A stretch of DNA of 64,000 nucleotides from Ignelater luminosus (taxonomy: Eukaryota; Arthropoda; Insecta; Coleoptera; Elateridae), in the NCBI GenBank assembly GCA_011009095.1, contig VTPC01005744.1:1-64000 (forward strand). The letters run 5' to 3'. Each line of letters begins with the position of its first letter. Position 1 is the first letter of the stretch. The position numbers and the translations under genes are program-made. The notes beneath the pieces are model-generated. The model was not told the origin of the DNA, made no database searches, and saw only the letters and a list, made by a program, of their open reading frames with translations. Of this stretch, positions 20,920 to 31,473 are shown in pieces.

Positions 20920-23847
20920 AATGATAAAGAATATCCACTCATTTATTTATTTATGTTTTTTGTGTACTATACTTAATAAAATATAATTTTCTATTTTTGG
21001 TGAATTCTAAAGTTAAATATCTCTTAAAAGTTTGCGCAATGAAAGTCATAAAAGGTAAATTTTGCATTTTGTTTTACTAGAGTGTGCTTCTGTTATATTC
21101 CATACCATAATGCAGTGATTAATAATTTTGTCTTTCTAAATGAGCGAAATTGATCATCGTGTGTCGGTGTCACTATTTCTAGTTACACATTTCTCACTAG
21201 AAAATCTTCTGTCAAACGAATGTCATATGTCAAAATGAGATTAAAATGCAGTAAATTCGTTTTTATTTGCAAATCAGTTTGATTACAATTAATATTGAAG
21301 TAATAAACTCAAAAACGAACTTTTTATTCCAAATAATAGACCAACAACAAAAGGTAACTCTACGAAATGCAAAGATTTACCTATTCTAAATGGCAATCTA
21401 ACCTCTGATTGTAAATAAAAACAAATAACAATATTGTCAACATTTCTCAATAAAAAATTCTGGTGTTTAGAAGGTTTTGTTACCAAAACAACAAAAATTT
21501 AACAGGAATTATAAAAATGAAATAAATTATAGTTCCGTAATAGATGACGAATAACTCAGGGCCATTTAATTTTTAGTATTATCATTATAGTTATTATAAC
21601 TGATTATCAGTATTATAAACTTTAATTGTAATTTATCAACAGAGAAGAAATTTACTCAAATTAAACTTATTAATATCGATTTCATAACTACAGTGAAACT
21701 TCCACACAACGAACGTCCGTTTAAAAAAATTCTCTATTTAACGAACTTTTTAGCGGGATTCTGCCTCTCGGATAATCTAGCAGCTCATTTTTATGTCATT
21801 CTACGAATTAAAATTCCGTTTAACAAAGTAAAAGATCTAAAAAGCCGCCGAAAAACAAAATTTGTGTCTTTCAACTCATTGTCTCTCTCAAGAAGGGTTT
21901 AGTCCCTTTGTTATTAAGATGAGTAATGCAAACATCTGGAATTTGTTTCATTCATGACCAATGGAGTTTTAACCCTGGTGACAAGTTACCTACCTGCTAT
22001 TTATTATTACTACTCAACCATCGTTATCGTTATTTCTTGTTGGTTTAAAATCAAACTCTACCATTAGTTCATTTAGTTGTTTGATTTTGTAATAAATCCT
22101 GTAATTACAAGTTACCTGCATTTTTTTCTTCACGTGTATTGTAAGTGTTATATTGAAAAGAGACCTTATTAATGTCTTGAAGGATAATAAAAATCTTTTT
22201 TTGCACAAAGCTAGAAAGCAAGCAGCAAATTTTGAAATTAACTTTAACTGTCATATTGTAATTTACATATAAAATATCAAGATTTAGTTTTAGAACTGAA
22301 TACAGTAAATTAATTAGGAGTGGATTTTTTCCTTTTACTAACTAAGTTTTTCGTATAATAGAACTTTATTCTTAAGGGTTGTATTTAGTAGTTTCAGAGG
22401 GAACGCTGCAGACTGAAATTTCCTCAAATTTTGCAAGCAAATACAAACTTTATCTTTCACCTTTAAAGTGATATCAATACCTGTAGTTCTTTAAGTCGTC
22501 AATAGTTTTATGTCTATGCATCGAAAAATTAGGAATTCCTTTTCTAATCAGTTATTAGCATTAATTGACGCAAATTGGCAAGTGATTAACTTCACTATTG
22601 GTTAGAAATTGAAAAAAAGGAATGCATAGGCATATTTTGCCTTGTTTGAGCATCACTTACATCAAATCAGAATCTCGTTATCGTTTATGTGTAGACCACA
22701 GTTTGCATGCAAAACAAAATTGAATTATAGAAAACATAAGTAGAACTTAGGCAACCTCTTTTGCAAATACTGCCGGGGGCTAACTTTTACCTGCGTCTTA
22801 CTGGTCATAAAAGTGTCAACACTACCTTTGTATATTTCTTTTGTTATACGTACAAACTAATCCTATTCTTCTTGAACAGAGGCTAAAAGTAAGAAGTCGT
22901 TAGTAAGTAGCAATAAATAGTAAATCTTAAAAATTGACTTGCTAACAAATTTATTTTCTAATGTAGGTGCATGGTAGGTATTTTTATTAGTAGGCACATG
23001 TAATACAGAAATTAGAAGAGGTCTTTATCGTAGCTATTAATTGGTAATTAATAGTAATTCCAAGTCCAAAAATCAAAATTTGTGTAAAATCTTAGTCAGC
23101 AATTGATTATATGATAACAGAAAATGTATTTTTGTACCTTTTTCTATTGTTCTTTTCATATTTACGGCTCACCTTTGGTAATGCAAAAAAAGACAATAAT
23201 TTTCTGAAGTGAGGTCTCAAGTAGCAGCTTGTACGCAGAAATGATTAATGGCAATAATAAAATTAAGACTATCGACTATCGCAGATGTTTGATACCCTCA
23301 TTTTTTACCTAAACTGGAAAGCCTCTCTTTAATTTTTTGATTGTAGAATTTCAAAATTTTATTGCCATTGTAGTAGCATACTTCACTGCATCTGTTGGCG
23401 ATTACCATGCTTGAATACACCCAGCAGGTGAGAATTTCTGTCTTGGGGTTTGTAGTTTTTATTTTCTTTTAGTTACTTATTATTATAAGTATTTAGTTCG
23501 TCCTCTGAATTGTGCATATTTATAAAATTATAAAGCAAATAACAACATATCATCTAATAAAATCAATTATATTTAGAAATAAATAAAAATATTAGTAAGT
23601 GGATCTCTGTAATAATGTTTTTTAGATTTAGCCTGGCGAACTAAAAAGTTACAAGCACTAGTTTTAAAAATAAGAACAAAAACTGACTAAAATTAATTAA
23701 CCTAACAAAATAAAAGATGAATTAGTAAAGAAATGAAATAGCTCTTTGAATAAATCAGTATTATTATTTTAATTGTAACGAGTCCATTACTACTGACATG
23801 CATTAGTATTGTATTTTATTCAAATTTTGAACATTCATACCAGTATA
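20920..23847. other. long intergenic stretch, mostly unassigned
   Basis: About 2.9 kb of AT-rich DNA. At 21691, CAGTGAAACTTCCACACAAC with CGTTTAAAAAAATTCTC resembles a single pogo/Tigger-type terminus, without a visible partner. Nothing else was recognised. Confidence 0.4.
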
Positions 23848-24853
23848 CAGTGTGCCCAAGATAACAAGGCACTGCGCGGAGATCTTGGAAATGGTAAGAG
23901 ATACAGGATCGGTTAAATAAGATGAAAGCTGGCTATTTATAGGACTTTCTAGTTCGCGTTTGCAAAATTTAGATATCTTGGATAGTTTCTGAGATATTTT
24001 AAAAAATGCTGATTTCTCGATTTTCGTTTTTATTTCTTCTTTCATTTATTTGAAGAGATATCGGAAAACTAAAACCACTTTTCCATTGCCACATTTTGTT
24101 TTCTATTAAAATACCCTAACAAAATTTCTGTAGTACGTTTCGGTTTCGAGTAACCATCATCAACCTCATTTTTCTAAATGGGCGGAAAAACAATTAAAAA
24201 TTGTTTTCAATAGCTCTTGTTGTCACGATTCTAATGATGTAAATATGATAGGATTATTCTGATTCTGATTTTTTGTGTTGAACCCTGTTATCATTAACTG
24301 TGATAATTGCTGTTCTTCAAAATTTTGGTTGATTCTTGATGTAACCCCAGAGGAAAGAATCTAATGGTGTTAGGTCAGGTAATCTTGCAGGCCAGAGTGC
24401 TGCTGAATGCATTAACTTATAGCATAACAAAACGAAAATAACCCTATCATGTTTACATCGGTAGAATCGTGACAACAAGAGCTATTTAAAACAAATTTTA
24501 ATTGTTATTCCTCCCATTTAGAAAAATGAGGTTGATGATGGTTACTCGAAACCGAAACGTTGTACATAAATGTTGTTAGCGTATTTTATAGAGCGCAAAA
24601 AGTGGAAACGGAAAAGTGGTTTTAGTTTTCCGAAATCTCTTCAAATAAATGAAAGAAAAAGTAAAAACAAAAAACAAAAATCGAGAAATCAACATTTTTT
24701 TTTAATATCTCAGAAACTATCCAAGATATCTAAATTTTGCAAACGCGAACAAAAGGTCCTATACCTAGCCAACTTTCATCCCATTTAGCCAATCCTGTAT
24801 CTCTTACCGTTTCCAAGATCCCCACGCTGTGCCTCTTTATCTTGGACACACTG
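23848..24853. mobile_element. foldback transposon with about 410-bp arms and a transposase remnant
   Basis: A 1006-bp element flanked by TA (23846-23847 and 24854-24855). The ends are CAGTGTGCCCAAGATAA and TTATCTTGGACACACTG. The arms run inward for about 410 bp (23848-24258; 24437-24853). Shared landmarks include CGAAACGTACTAC-type sequence, GGTTTCGAGTAACCATCATC, CCTCATTTTTCTAAATGGG and GCTCTTGTTGTCACGATTCT. The spacer of about 180 bp encodes, on the minus strand, ALWPARLPDLTPLDSFLWGY, the C-terminal signature of a Tc1/mariner-like (IS630-related) transposase. It is a deletion derivative in which two opposed halves have almost met. Confidence 0.85.
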
Positions 24854-25757
24854 TATAGTGTACACTTAAAATTCATATCTTCGGAAGCATGGACACCAGA
24901 TTTTATGTGATAGAGGGATTTGATTAAAAAAATTAACTATCATTAATAAAAAATACAATTAATCAAAAATTGTTCATCCCCGTCAATTATATTTTCAAAA
25001 AGTGATAATTTTAAAACTTCCCATTCTGAATGGTTTGAAAACCAAAAAGATATTGGAATAAATAATAAAATTCTACCTTTAAGCTCCAGCCAACCCCACT
25101 TTAAAATTTTAAATTGGATGATGTGGAATGTATCACATCAAATTAAAGGTCTTCAATACCAAAATGCAGTGGTTGAAAAAATCAAATCGGTGGTTGGTTT
25201 TCGAAGAATTAATTTTTTTATTTTAATAAGGATGCATTATTAAGTTTATCGTAATAGATGCTCGAATTGCGCTCCGTTGGTTGCTGGGCAATGATAAAGC
25301 CTATTTTACTTTAGTTATCTAAAATTACGATGAATTTCATTTGATTTGATTGATGCATGAAAACAAAAATTATCTAATTTTAGTAAATCACTAGTATAAT
25401 ACTAGACTGCAGTTTGTTGCTTATCATCATCAACTAAATCTGTAGAATAAAGAACTTACACATATTATTATGTACTTTTCTTGTTTTATAACACTTTGCC
25501 AAAAAACCTCAAAAGTTCATCTCAAGAACAATTAAAAGTTCACAATTTTGTTTTCTTTCTACATATCATCGATTTATCAAGCCAAAGTGTAAACAGTTTT
25601 CATATCATTAGAAACAACCCCAACCCACAAACCGAACATATTCTTGCGTAATTGTTGTTATTACGATGTTGATTTATTTTTGTTGTACTCTTTATTGTTA
25701 TGGTAAAGTAGAAGGATGATTTGGGAACGATAGAATAAGCATCTTTGCGTGTGATAT
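24854..25757. other. intergenic DNA
   Basis: No gene recognised. AT-rich DNA between the foldback element and the microsatellite-cored repeat. Confidence 0.4.
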
Positions 25758-26055
25758 ATCCAACCGGTTTTGTGAATCTATTCGGTCAAAAACATCTGGG
25801 ACTGCAAATCACAACCACGACGAACTTCGTTTTGTTATTTTTTTCAAATTTCGGCGGTCATTTTGACTATGTTTCCGAAGAGATATCAAAAAACAAAGAC
25901 ACGACGTTGTCTTTAGTTGTTGATGTAGAATCCAAATCTGAAGTCAGAATTTCAGAATTAAAAAAAAATGCGGACAGACAGACCGACAGACAAACAGACA
26001 GACAGACTTCGCAAATTCAGGAACGACTTCTTTTGAAGTTTGTTGAACATTGTCT
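25758..26055. repeat. dispersed repeat with CAGA microsatellite, copy 1
   Basis: Matches, in reverse complement, the copy at about 57480-57870 inside Cullin-1 intron 1. Shared landmarks are ATCTGGGA, CGGCGGTCATTTTGAC, a GATGTAGAATCCAAA tract, GCGGACAGACAGAC with a variable (CAGA)n core at about 25973-26008, and GCAAATTCAGGAACGACT. The apparent ORF across it (25745-26131) is a by-product of the repeat. Confidence 0.8.
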
Positions 26056-26119
26056 TAGTTGTTTGCGTGTACACGACGTAAACCGTCAGTGCCATAGTAA
26101 ATTCTTTGACTCTACCGTT

Positions 26120-26398
26120 TCTTACAGGTAACTGCCTCTCTATTCTGGAATCAACCAATTCAAGAAGATCACGATTCATGTAAAAACTGATACATCTGTC
26201 AATCACTTTCTCTTCCCAAAACTTCCCGTCTTTAAAAATCTTTTGAATACTAACACCTTTAGGGATCCAAAAAACAAATAAACAATATTTTCTCTGAGCA
26301 ATATGTAACTTACCATGAATCTGGAAGTAATAGTTATGTTTCATATTTAGTTTCATCTTACCATTTATAAAAGTACACCATTTTTTCACGTTCGGCAC
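26120..26398 (-). pseudogene. YqaJ-like exonuclease fragment
   Basis: Minus-strand frame with KMKLNMKHNYYFQIHGKLHI, AQRKYCLFVFWIPKGVSIQK and FWEEKVIDRCISFYMN. This resembles the C-terminal half of YqaJ/alkaline-exonuclease-like proteins, where a Q-hG-Lhh motif and a conserved Trp-Glu-Glu follow the nuclease core. It lacks the N-terminal half and runs into the CAGA repeat. Such genes are widespread in arthropod mobile elements. Family-level call only. Confidence 0.55.
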
Positions 26399-26744
26399 AT
26401 TTTGAGCAGTGTCTTAGACACGTAGCAATCCGCCTCTTTTGAACAAAAATAATTGGCACATTATGCACTATTCTCTGTAATTAACAACATAAAGTATGAC
26501 CTTTTAGTTTTATGAAATAAAGTATCAAAGCCAAACGACATCGCCAGTCGAAATCTGACTGTCCCTTCTCCATTTCCAGACCAAATGGTTTTTCATTTCG
26601 CACATCCATGTCTTTACTTGGTGATACGTACGGAAGACATGGTACATATACCCTGTCTCATTTCTATAATTCCAATCCATTTCAAATTTCTAGCGTTTTC
26701 AAAGTTGGATTTAGCTTAAACGTATTAGTTAAATATATATATGA

Positions 26745-27440
26745 TTAGTTAGTTAACAGCAAACCAAAGAACAATAATAATCTAATGGGAGTAGCACAAT
26801 AAAGTATTGTTACCGACACGACAAAAATGGCATCAGCATCTCTGAAGATAGTTGCAAGTTCATGCAATGCTGGCTTGTTGTAGAACCGAGTGCAGAATTT
26901 GGTTTTTCCAAAACCGAACAGGGAAGACGTGGTGTCGCGCCTACTCAAGGCGTGAAGAACAAGAAGATTCTCAGAACAATATTTCAGAAGTATTACCTCT
27001 TCCAGGTTTTCGGAAATAAATGGGGAGATGTTGAGCCAAAAGTCAAAAGAACTAACAAATCAATGTTCTCCCAGATGATTTTCACAGAATCATATTCTGC
27101 AGCGATGAACATAGCGGATATTACAATAAGTACATCAGCGTCTTCTGTTGCCTGCTTCACAGCGAGATTGCCTTGTATGAACGTCTCCTTAACTATTTAC
27201 CTATTAATTATTTTTGTAACTATCTACCTACTCATGTTGTAGCAAATGTAATGCTCTACAACTTTTAATGAAAACTTTTCCCTCTGTAATGCATTGGTAA
27301 AGTCCCGGAATTTTGATGGTTGTTGGTGCCCCACGGCGCTCGAAAAGAGGCGACGAGGTCGCGAACTTGGGTTTTTTGCTAGAGCACCTACATACAAAAC
27401 ATATCCAAAAATTAGAAGACATAACCTTTTGCAAGCAAAG
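26745..27440 (-). pseudogene. broken PIN/FEN1-like nuclease-domain gene of a mobile element
   Basis: Blocks in minus-strand order: FRDFTNALQREKFSLKVVEH near 27.33 kb; VKQATEDADVLIVISAMFIA near 27.16 kb; WENIDLLVLLTFGSTSPFIS near 27.06 kb; then DTTSSLFGFGKTKFCTRFYN near 26.93 kb. The order (…DAD.LIV…, GEDIDLLVLL…, SGCDTTS..FG.GK) is that of an arthropod/cnidarian protein with a FEN1/PIN-like acidic nuclease fold that occurs in many genomic copies. Stop codons and frameshifts break it here. It lies upstream, on the same strand, of the YqaJ-like fragment; whether they were one element is unknown. Confidence 0.62.
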
Positions 27441-28499
27441 GCCCCTTTTTCAGCCTCTATTCCCTGGACTGGACTTCAAAATCAGGAAATATATCTGCAG
27501 TATCTTGAAGAGAGAAATTTAAAGGCTTTTCCACTATTCCGCTTAGGGATTCATCGTCATTTTTTTCGACTTCCAAATCAGGAGATATATCTTCAAAACT
27601 ACGTAAAACTGAATTTAACTCAACGTTGTGGATTGTGGTTTATGATATCTTTACTAATCAAATTTTAAACTCATACAGTTATTTGAAAAAGTTCATTTAA
27701 AACCAATTTTACAGTTACTCATTAGTATATCAGCTAGGGTTAACACCTGATATGCGTTATCCGAATGATTCTAAGTTGAAATTAAATAATTTTTAATTCG
27801 AATAAATTTACTTGAGCGGCAACAAACTATTATTAATAATATAGATTGTCCGAATAATCTTTGAATATCTTCAGATAAACACATAATTGAATGATCCTAT
27901 AATCGTCATTCGATTATGCCTATCACTATACTACCATTGCTTTTCTGGGAATCTCAAAGAGAACCAGCTTATTTTAAAAGTTTCTTTTTTCAAGAAACTG
28001 TAAAAATATTATAACTGGAACTTTCAAATCAAGGACTAGTGCAAAAGGGAAACCAGCACAATATTAGAATAAAACCGAAAGAGTTTAAAGTCCTCGCAAA
28101 TCTCTTAATTTACAACTGCTTTTGTTCAATTATATTTCAGTTCTACCTGCTCTTCTCGTATCCTTCGGCGTTTGCTGCTTAACTGGTTATCTATTCTTAG
28201 GCGTTGCCGCAAAAATGGAAATATTTTTCTCGCGCTACTAAATACAACCTTTTAAATAAGTTTACAGAGCTTTTAAACCGCATTTCTCTATCTGACCATT
28301 CTATCAGCTAAAGATTTATAGACCTACCTGCTACAGCTAGGTTCTCTCTTTCTATACAATAACGTATTTCGTGATTCATGCTAGACGATCAGCTTACCTG
28401 ACTATAGCTGGGATATTACCTTTATAGATGACTGTACATAGTCACATAAGCTATAGTATCTTACTAAGAGGACGGTCAAAGGTCTAACTCAAAATATTC
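27441..28499. other. intergenic DNA
   Basis: No protein family or repeat pair recognised. Confidence 0.4.
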
Positions 28500-28860
28500 A
28501 AAAAACAGAAAATGGCAACTAGAATTATTTGTAAAAAAGATAAATCATGTCCAAATATTCATAAAATTATGAATACAAGTCCCATGTTTATACGCATTTG
28601 AAACTTTATTAGAAACTCATAGAAATATTAAAAAATATTCACAAAATTCTACTAAACATACGTATGATACTACACGGAAATTATATCTTTCAATTCCTCA
28701 AATTAAACTATCTTCTTCTTTCAAGAATGTTTTGGATTTAAGATTCTATAACCACATTTTTGATAAACTTAAAACATACTCAATTAAGAAATTTAAAAAA
28801 GATATAAAAAATATATTATTTAGATTTTCATTTTATTATATTGAATAATTTCTTGCAACT
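28500..28860 (+). pseudogene. LINE ORF2 C-terminal relic
   Basis: One plus frame (with an early stop) reads LYAFETLLETHRNIKKYSQN, then HTYDTTRKLYLSIPQIKLSS, then NVLDLRFYNHIFDKLKTYSI and KKFKKDIKNILF. This matches the layout of the extreme C-terminus of Jockey/CR1-like LINE ORF2 proteins: ETL, H.YdTR, hYN.hp, FK..hK..L. It is plausibly the same family as the RT fragments at 16-17 kb. Confidence 0.65.
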
Positions 28861-29309
28861 TCACAAAACAATTTCCATAAATAATTATTGAATGCATATA
28901 AAAACTCTTCTTTGGTTTTTTTATATTTTTGTATATATATATAAGACATTTTATATTATTTTGTATTTTTTGTATATACAGTGTGTCCCTGGCTCGACTC
29001 CAAAATAAGTGTAACAAGTCAAAAACTTTATCGTACGAAAAAATGCATTCTTTATAAAAGTTTTTGCTTGTTTAAGAATTAACGTCTATCGAGTTAATAA
29101 TGCTTATTTTAACACTGTTACGTGTAGAGTTTCAAAAAACACAAAGGAGCCCAAGAGTTAAGTGCTCTTATTTTATAAACTAAAAAAAAATGTGTAGTGT
29201 TGTTTTATAACATTGAAATTCCTTCGATTTTAGCTCTGTTAAAATTATCAATTTAGTGTGTATTTAGATTTCATTTGTGGTAAAGAATTAATTTCTTTCT
29301 TTATTTTAT

Positions 29310-29597
29310 TTATTTCTTGACAATTCCGACGCGGTGTTTTTCAAAGCGCGTGCGGATATTTAGCCGCCTAGACAAAGGACATTCTTCCCTTTTAGTTTCA
29401 CCGCGTAGGTCGACAAGAGTTTTGGCGGGAATTTGAGCCCGCATCACAATGTACTGGCGTGTCTTGGGGGTTTTCCATTCGAGATGGAGGTTACCTTGTA
29501 TCTGCTTGCGTCGGTCTTTGATTCTTGCTTGCAGCGTGTTGGTAGGCGGGGCTTGCAGCCTTAAGACAAGTTTGCGTAAGGGAAAAAAGCGCCAAAG
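29310..29597 (-). pseudogene. ATG-less open frame, possible exon or retroelement piece
   Basis: 95 codons open between TAA (29600-29598) and TAA (29312-29310), with no ATG until codon ~54. The reading is basic and non-repetitive: TLQARIKDRRKQIQGNLHLE, WKTPKTRQYIVMRAQIPAKT, LVDLRGETKREECPLSRRLN. Codons are clearly richer in C/G than the neighbours. I do not recognise the family; a gag-like or internal transposon exon is possible. Confidence 0.35.
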
Positions 29598-30497
29598 TTA
29601 GAGAAAATAGTTTTGTCTTTGATGTGGAAAAAACGTATTTGGCGAGAGCGTTGAGGCGATTGTGTCATCGTAATCCTAATTTGTAGTATTCAAATAAACA
29701 ATTTTCGTTACTATAGAAAAATCTTGTGGAAGCTGGTTCCGAGGATTTCGTTACACCTGTGTTGGGTGGATCTTTATAAAGGGGATTAGGAATGCAGGGA
29801 ATATTATTACCCTTGTTCATGTTTTGTTTATCGTAATTGAAGGAACTTCAATTCTGTTTATCGATCTCGTATCGGATTGTGAAACAATCTCTCCTGTGCT
29901 AGAGGTTTTAAATCGCTGGAATAATTTATCGTTGAGTTTGTGAAACTTCGAATTGTTTGTTGAAGTTTTGAAAACTGTCCTCCATATTTTTAATTCTTTC
30001 GTTTAAAGAACTTGTGTGGTTAGCACTGTGTAATAGCAAGTGTAAAGCTGGCATTTAGTAAATTGAATGCTGTGAACTTGAATTATGTCGCTAAACGTAT
30101 CGCGGCGTTGTAGTGGACGTCTAAAAGCATTTAGCATTCCGATTCGCTCAGAGACCATGCCGCCTGTTTGATAATTCTACCGACCTTCGTGAATGCCGCC
30201 GCTTCCAGCTTCGGTAGTGGGGTCCTTTTCGAGCCCGATGTGTATCTAATATTAAAGGGAATCACAACACAAAAAACAAGTTTGTCTCAAAATAAAGTTT
30301 TCAGGTAATTATATTGGTGTGCAATTTCTCGGAAGTTTATCTGATAGGATAAGGAAGTTATGAGCAATAATTGATATGTGTGTGACGTCAAACTGCCAGG
30401 TGACGGCAATAAACGCTCGAGTTTTATATGCATTGCGTTCGCATTCAGTGATGTTTTTACAAGCAGTTTTTTATCAGATTTTAAATTTAATTTTACA

Positions 30498-30557
30498 ATG
30501 CCTAGTTGTAGTGCGTACGGTTGTGTTTTCCTGTTTTTACTTATTTTAATCTTGTAA
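30498..30557 (+). pseudogene. THAP-domain N-terminus, truncated
   Basis: Starts MPSCSAYGCV, the hallmark opening of THAP zinc fingers (M-P-x-x-C-x-A-x-G-C), with both first Zn-ligand Cys residues present. It then diverges (FLFLLILIL) and stops after 19 codons. An exon end after GC followed by an intron is possible, but no THAP continuation (FHxFP, W) was seen downstream before the convergent ORF. Probably the remnant of the element's transposase. Confidence 0.6.
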
Positions 30558-30590
30558 CTACCCCTAAGTTGGTAAACCACTGCTCACTTT

Positions 30591-31055
30591 TTAAAATTCA
30601 ACATAACTCCCGTTTTCTTCGGGAAAACATTGTCTAATTTTATTTACTGTGCATGATGGTATTACAATGCGATTATACCTTCCAATTGTTGTCCATGCAT
30701 TTATCCACGCAATAAATTGTTTATATGCTATAGAGCGCCAGGTTTTATTTAAAACACTTTCTGCAGTTAGCAATTGCTTCTTAAAACGACTTTTTGTTTT
30801 TAAAGCAAGATTATGTCTAGCCAACTGCAGTGTGTCCTTATCTAAAATCAATTTTGAAAATTTGGGCACTCGGTAACACAACGAAAATTCCTCATCAATC
30901 AACATCTCTTTACAGTTTCCACATTTGCAACAACTAATTTGTCCTGCTTTTGATGTGGTATCTACATATTCATTAGAATCACTGTCATCACTTACTTCCT
31001 CAAAATTCTCACGAGTAGGTTCAAACTGGTAAGGTCTAACAAGTACTGGATTCAT
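30591..31055 (-). CDS. P2RX7_C-like Cys-rich domain protein carried by a transposon
   Basis: An uninterrupted 154-codon frame, ATG at 31055-31053, stop at 30593-30591. N-terminal residues 1-38 are acidic and Ser/Asp-rich. Residues ~42-60 have CCKCGNCKEMLIDEEFSLCY, matching the C-x-CG-x-C start of the P2X7-receptor C-terminal (ballast / P2RX7_C) Zn-binding domain. Residues ~105-150 carry the rest of the signature: WRSIAYKQFIAWI, then RIVIPSCTVNKIRQCFP, then GSYVEF. The central CC pair and the CITEHP-type segment of the vertebrate domain are shortened or absent, so metal binding may differ. No transmembrane segment is present, so it is not a receptor. It lies entirely inside the TTAA-flanked element and converges on the THAP remnant. 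Its role is unknown; proteins with this domain are numerous in invertebrate genomes. Confidence 0.72.
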   Translation of the reverse strand: MNPVLVRPYQFEPTRENFEEVSDDSDSNEYVDTTSKAGQISCCKCGNCKEMLIDEEFSLCYRVPKFSKLILDKDTLQLARHNLALKTKSRFKKQLLTAESVLNKTWRSIAYKQFIAWINAWTTIGRYNRIVIPSCTVNKIRQCFPEENGSYVEF

Positions 31056-31473
31056 TTTTAAAAACTACAATCTAAAAGAACGACTTTAACTTCCACACTT
31101 TATTAAATTTACGAAGGTTTAGAATTTAAAAACAAAAATTTAAAATATGAATATTTCATCCCTATGTATTTATGGTACCAATCTCAAACCTACTGAAAGA
31201 ATCAGCGTAATATAACGGCGTTGGTATGTATTTTCTCGCAACATGTACTAATTTGATCTAAGAGTGTAATCAATCGGTTCCTGATATAATGCCGCACATA
31301 GCCACAACACGGCCGCCTGGCAGTTTGACGTCACACTCAAATTTTTAACAGCAATATTTACATAACTATTCCGAGTATCAAAACAGGACTTAGACCATTT
31401 GAATTCCATTTCAATGACCTACAAAAGTATGTTAAAAAATAAATTACGATTTTTGTGTTGTGATCCCCTTTAA

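Larger units (their letters stand above)
30256..31469. mobile_element. nested TTAA-flanked transposon with P2RX7_C-like ORF
   Basis: A 1214-bp element between direct TTAA copies (30252-30255; 31470-31473). The termini AGGGAATCACAACAC and, in reverse complement from the right, AGGGGATCACAACAC match over about 21 bp with one mismatch. A second, perfect 21-bp inverted pair lies at 30380-30400 and 31316-31336. Each copy contains the CRE palindrome TGACGTCA followed by AACTGCCAGG. TTAA targets occur in the piggyBac and Kolobok superfamilies. A THAP-like N-terminus inside favours Kolobok-like, since Kolobok transposases carry THAP domains. The element sits inside the TA-flanked transposon, so it is the younger of the two. 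Confidence 0.85.

Noticed and set aside
25745-26131. 128-codon plus-strand ORF
   Set aside because: It runs straight through a dispersed repeat and its CAGA microsatellite, producing a DRQTDRQTDRQ tract. It is a by-product.
30287-30580. 97-codon minus-strand ORF beside the P2RX7_C-like ORF
   Set aside because: It overlaps the subterminal inverted repeat and the THAP start antisense and has no family features. Probably chance.
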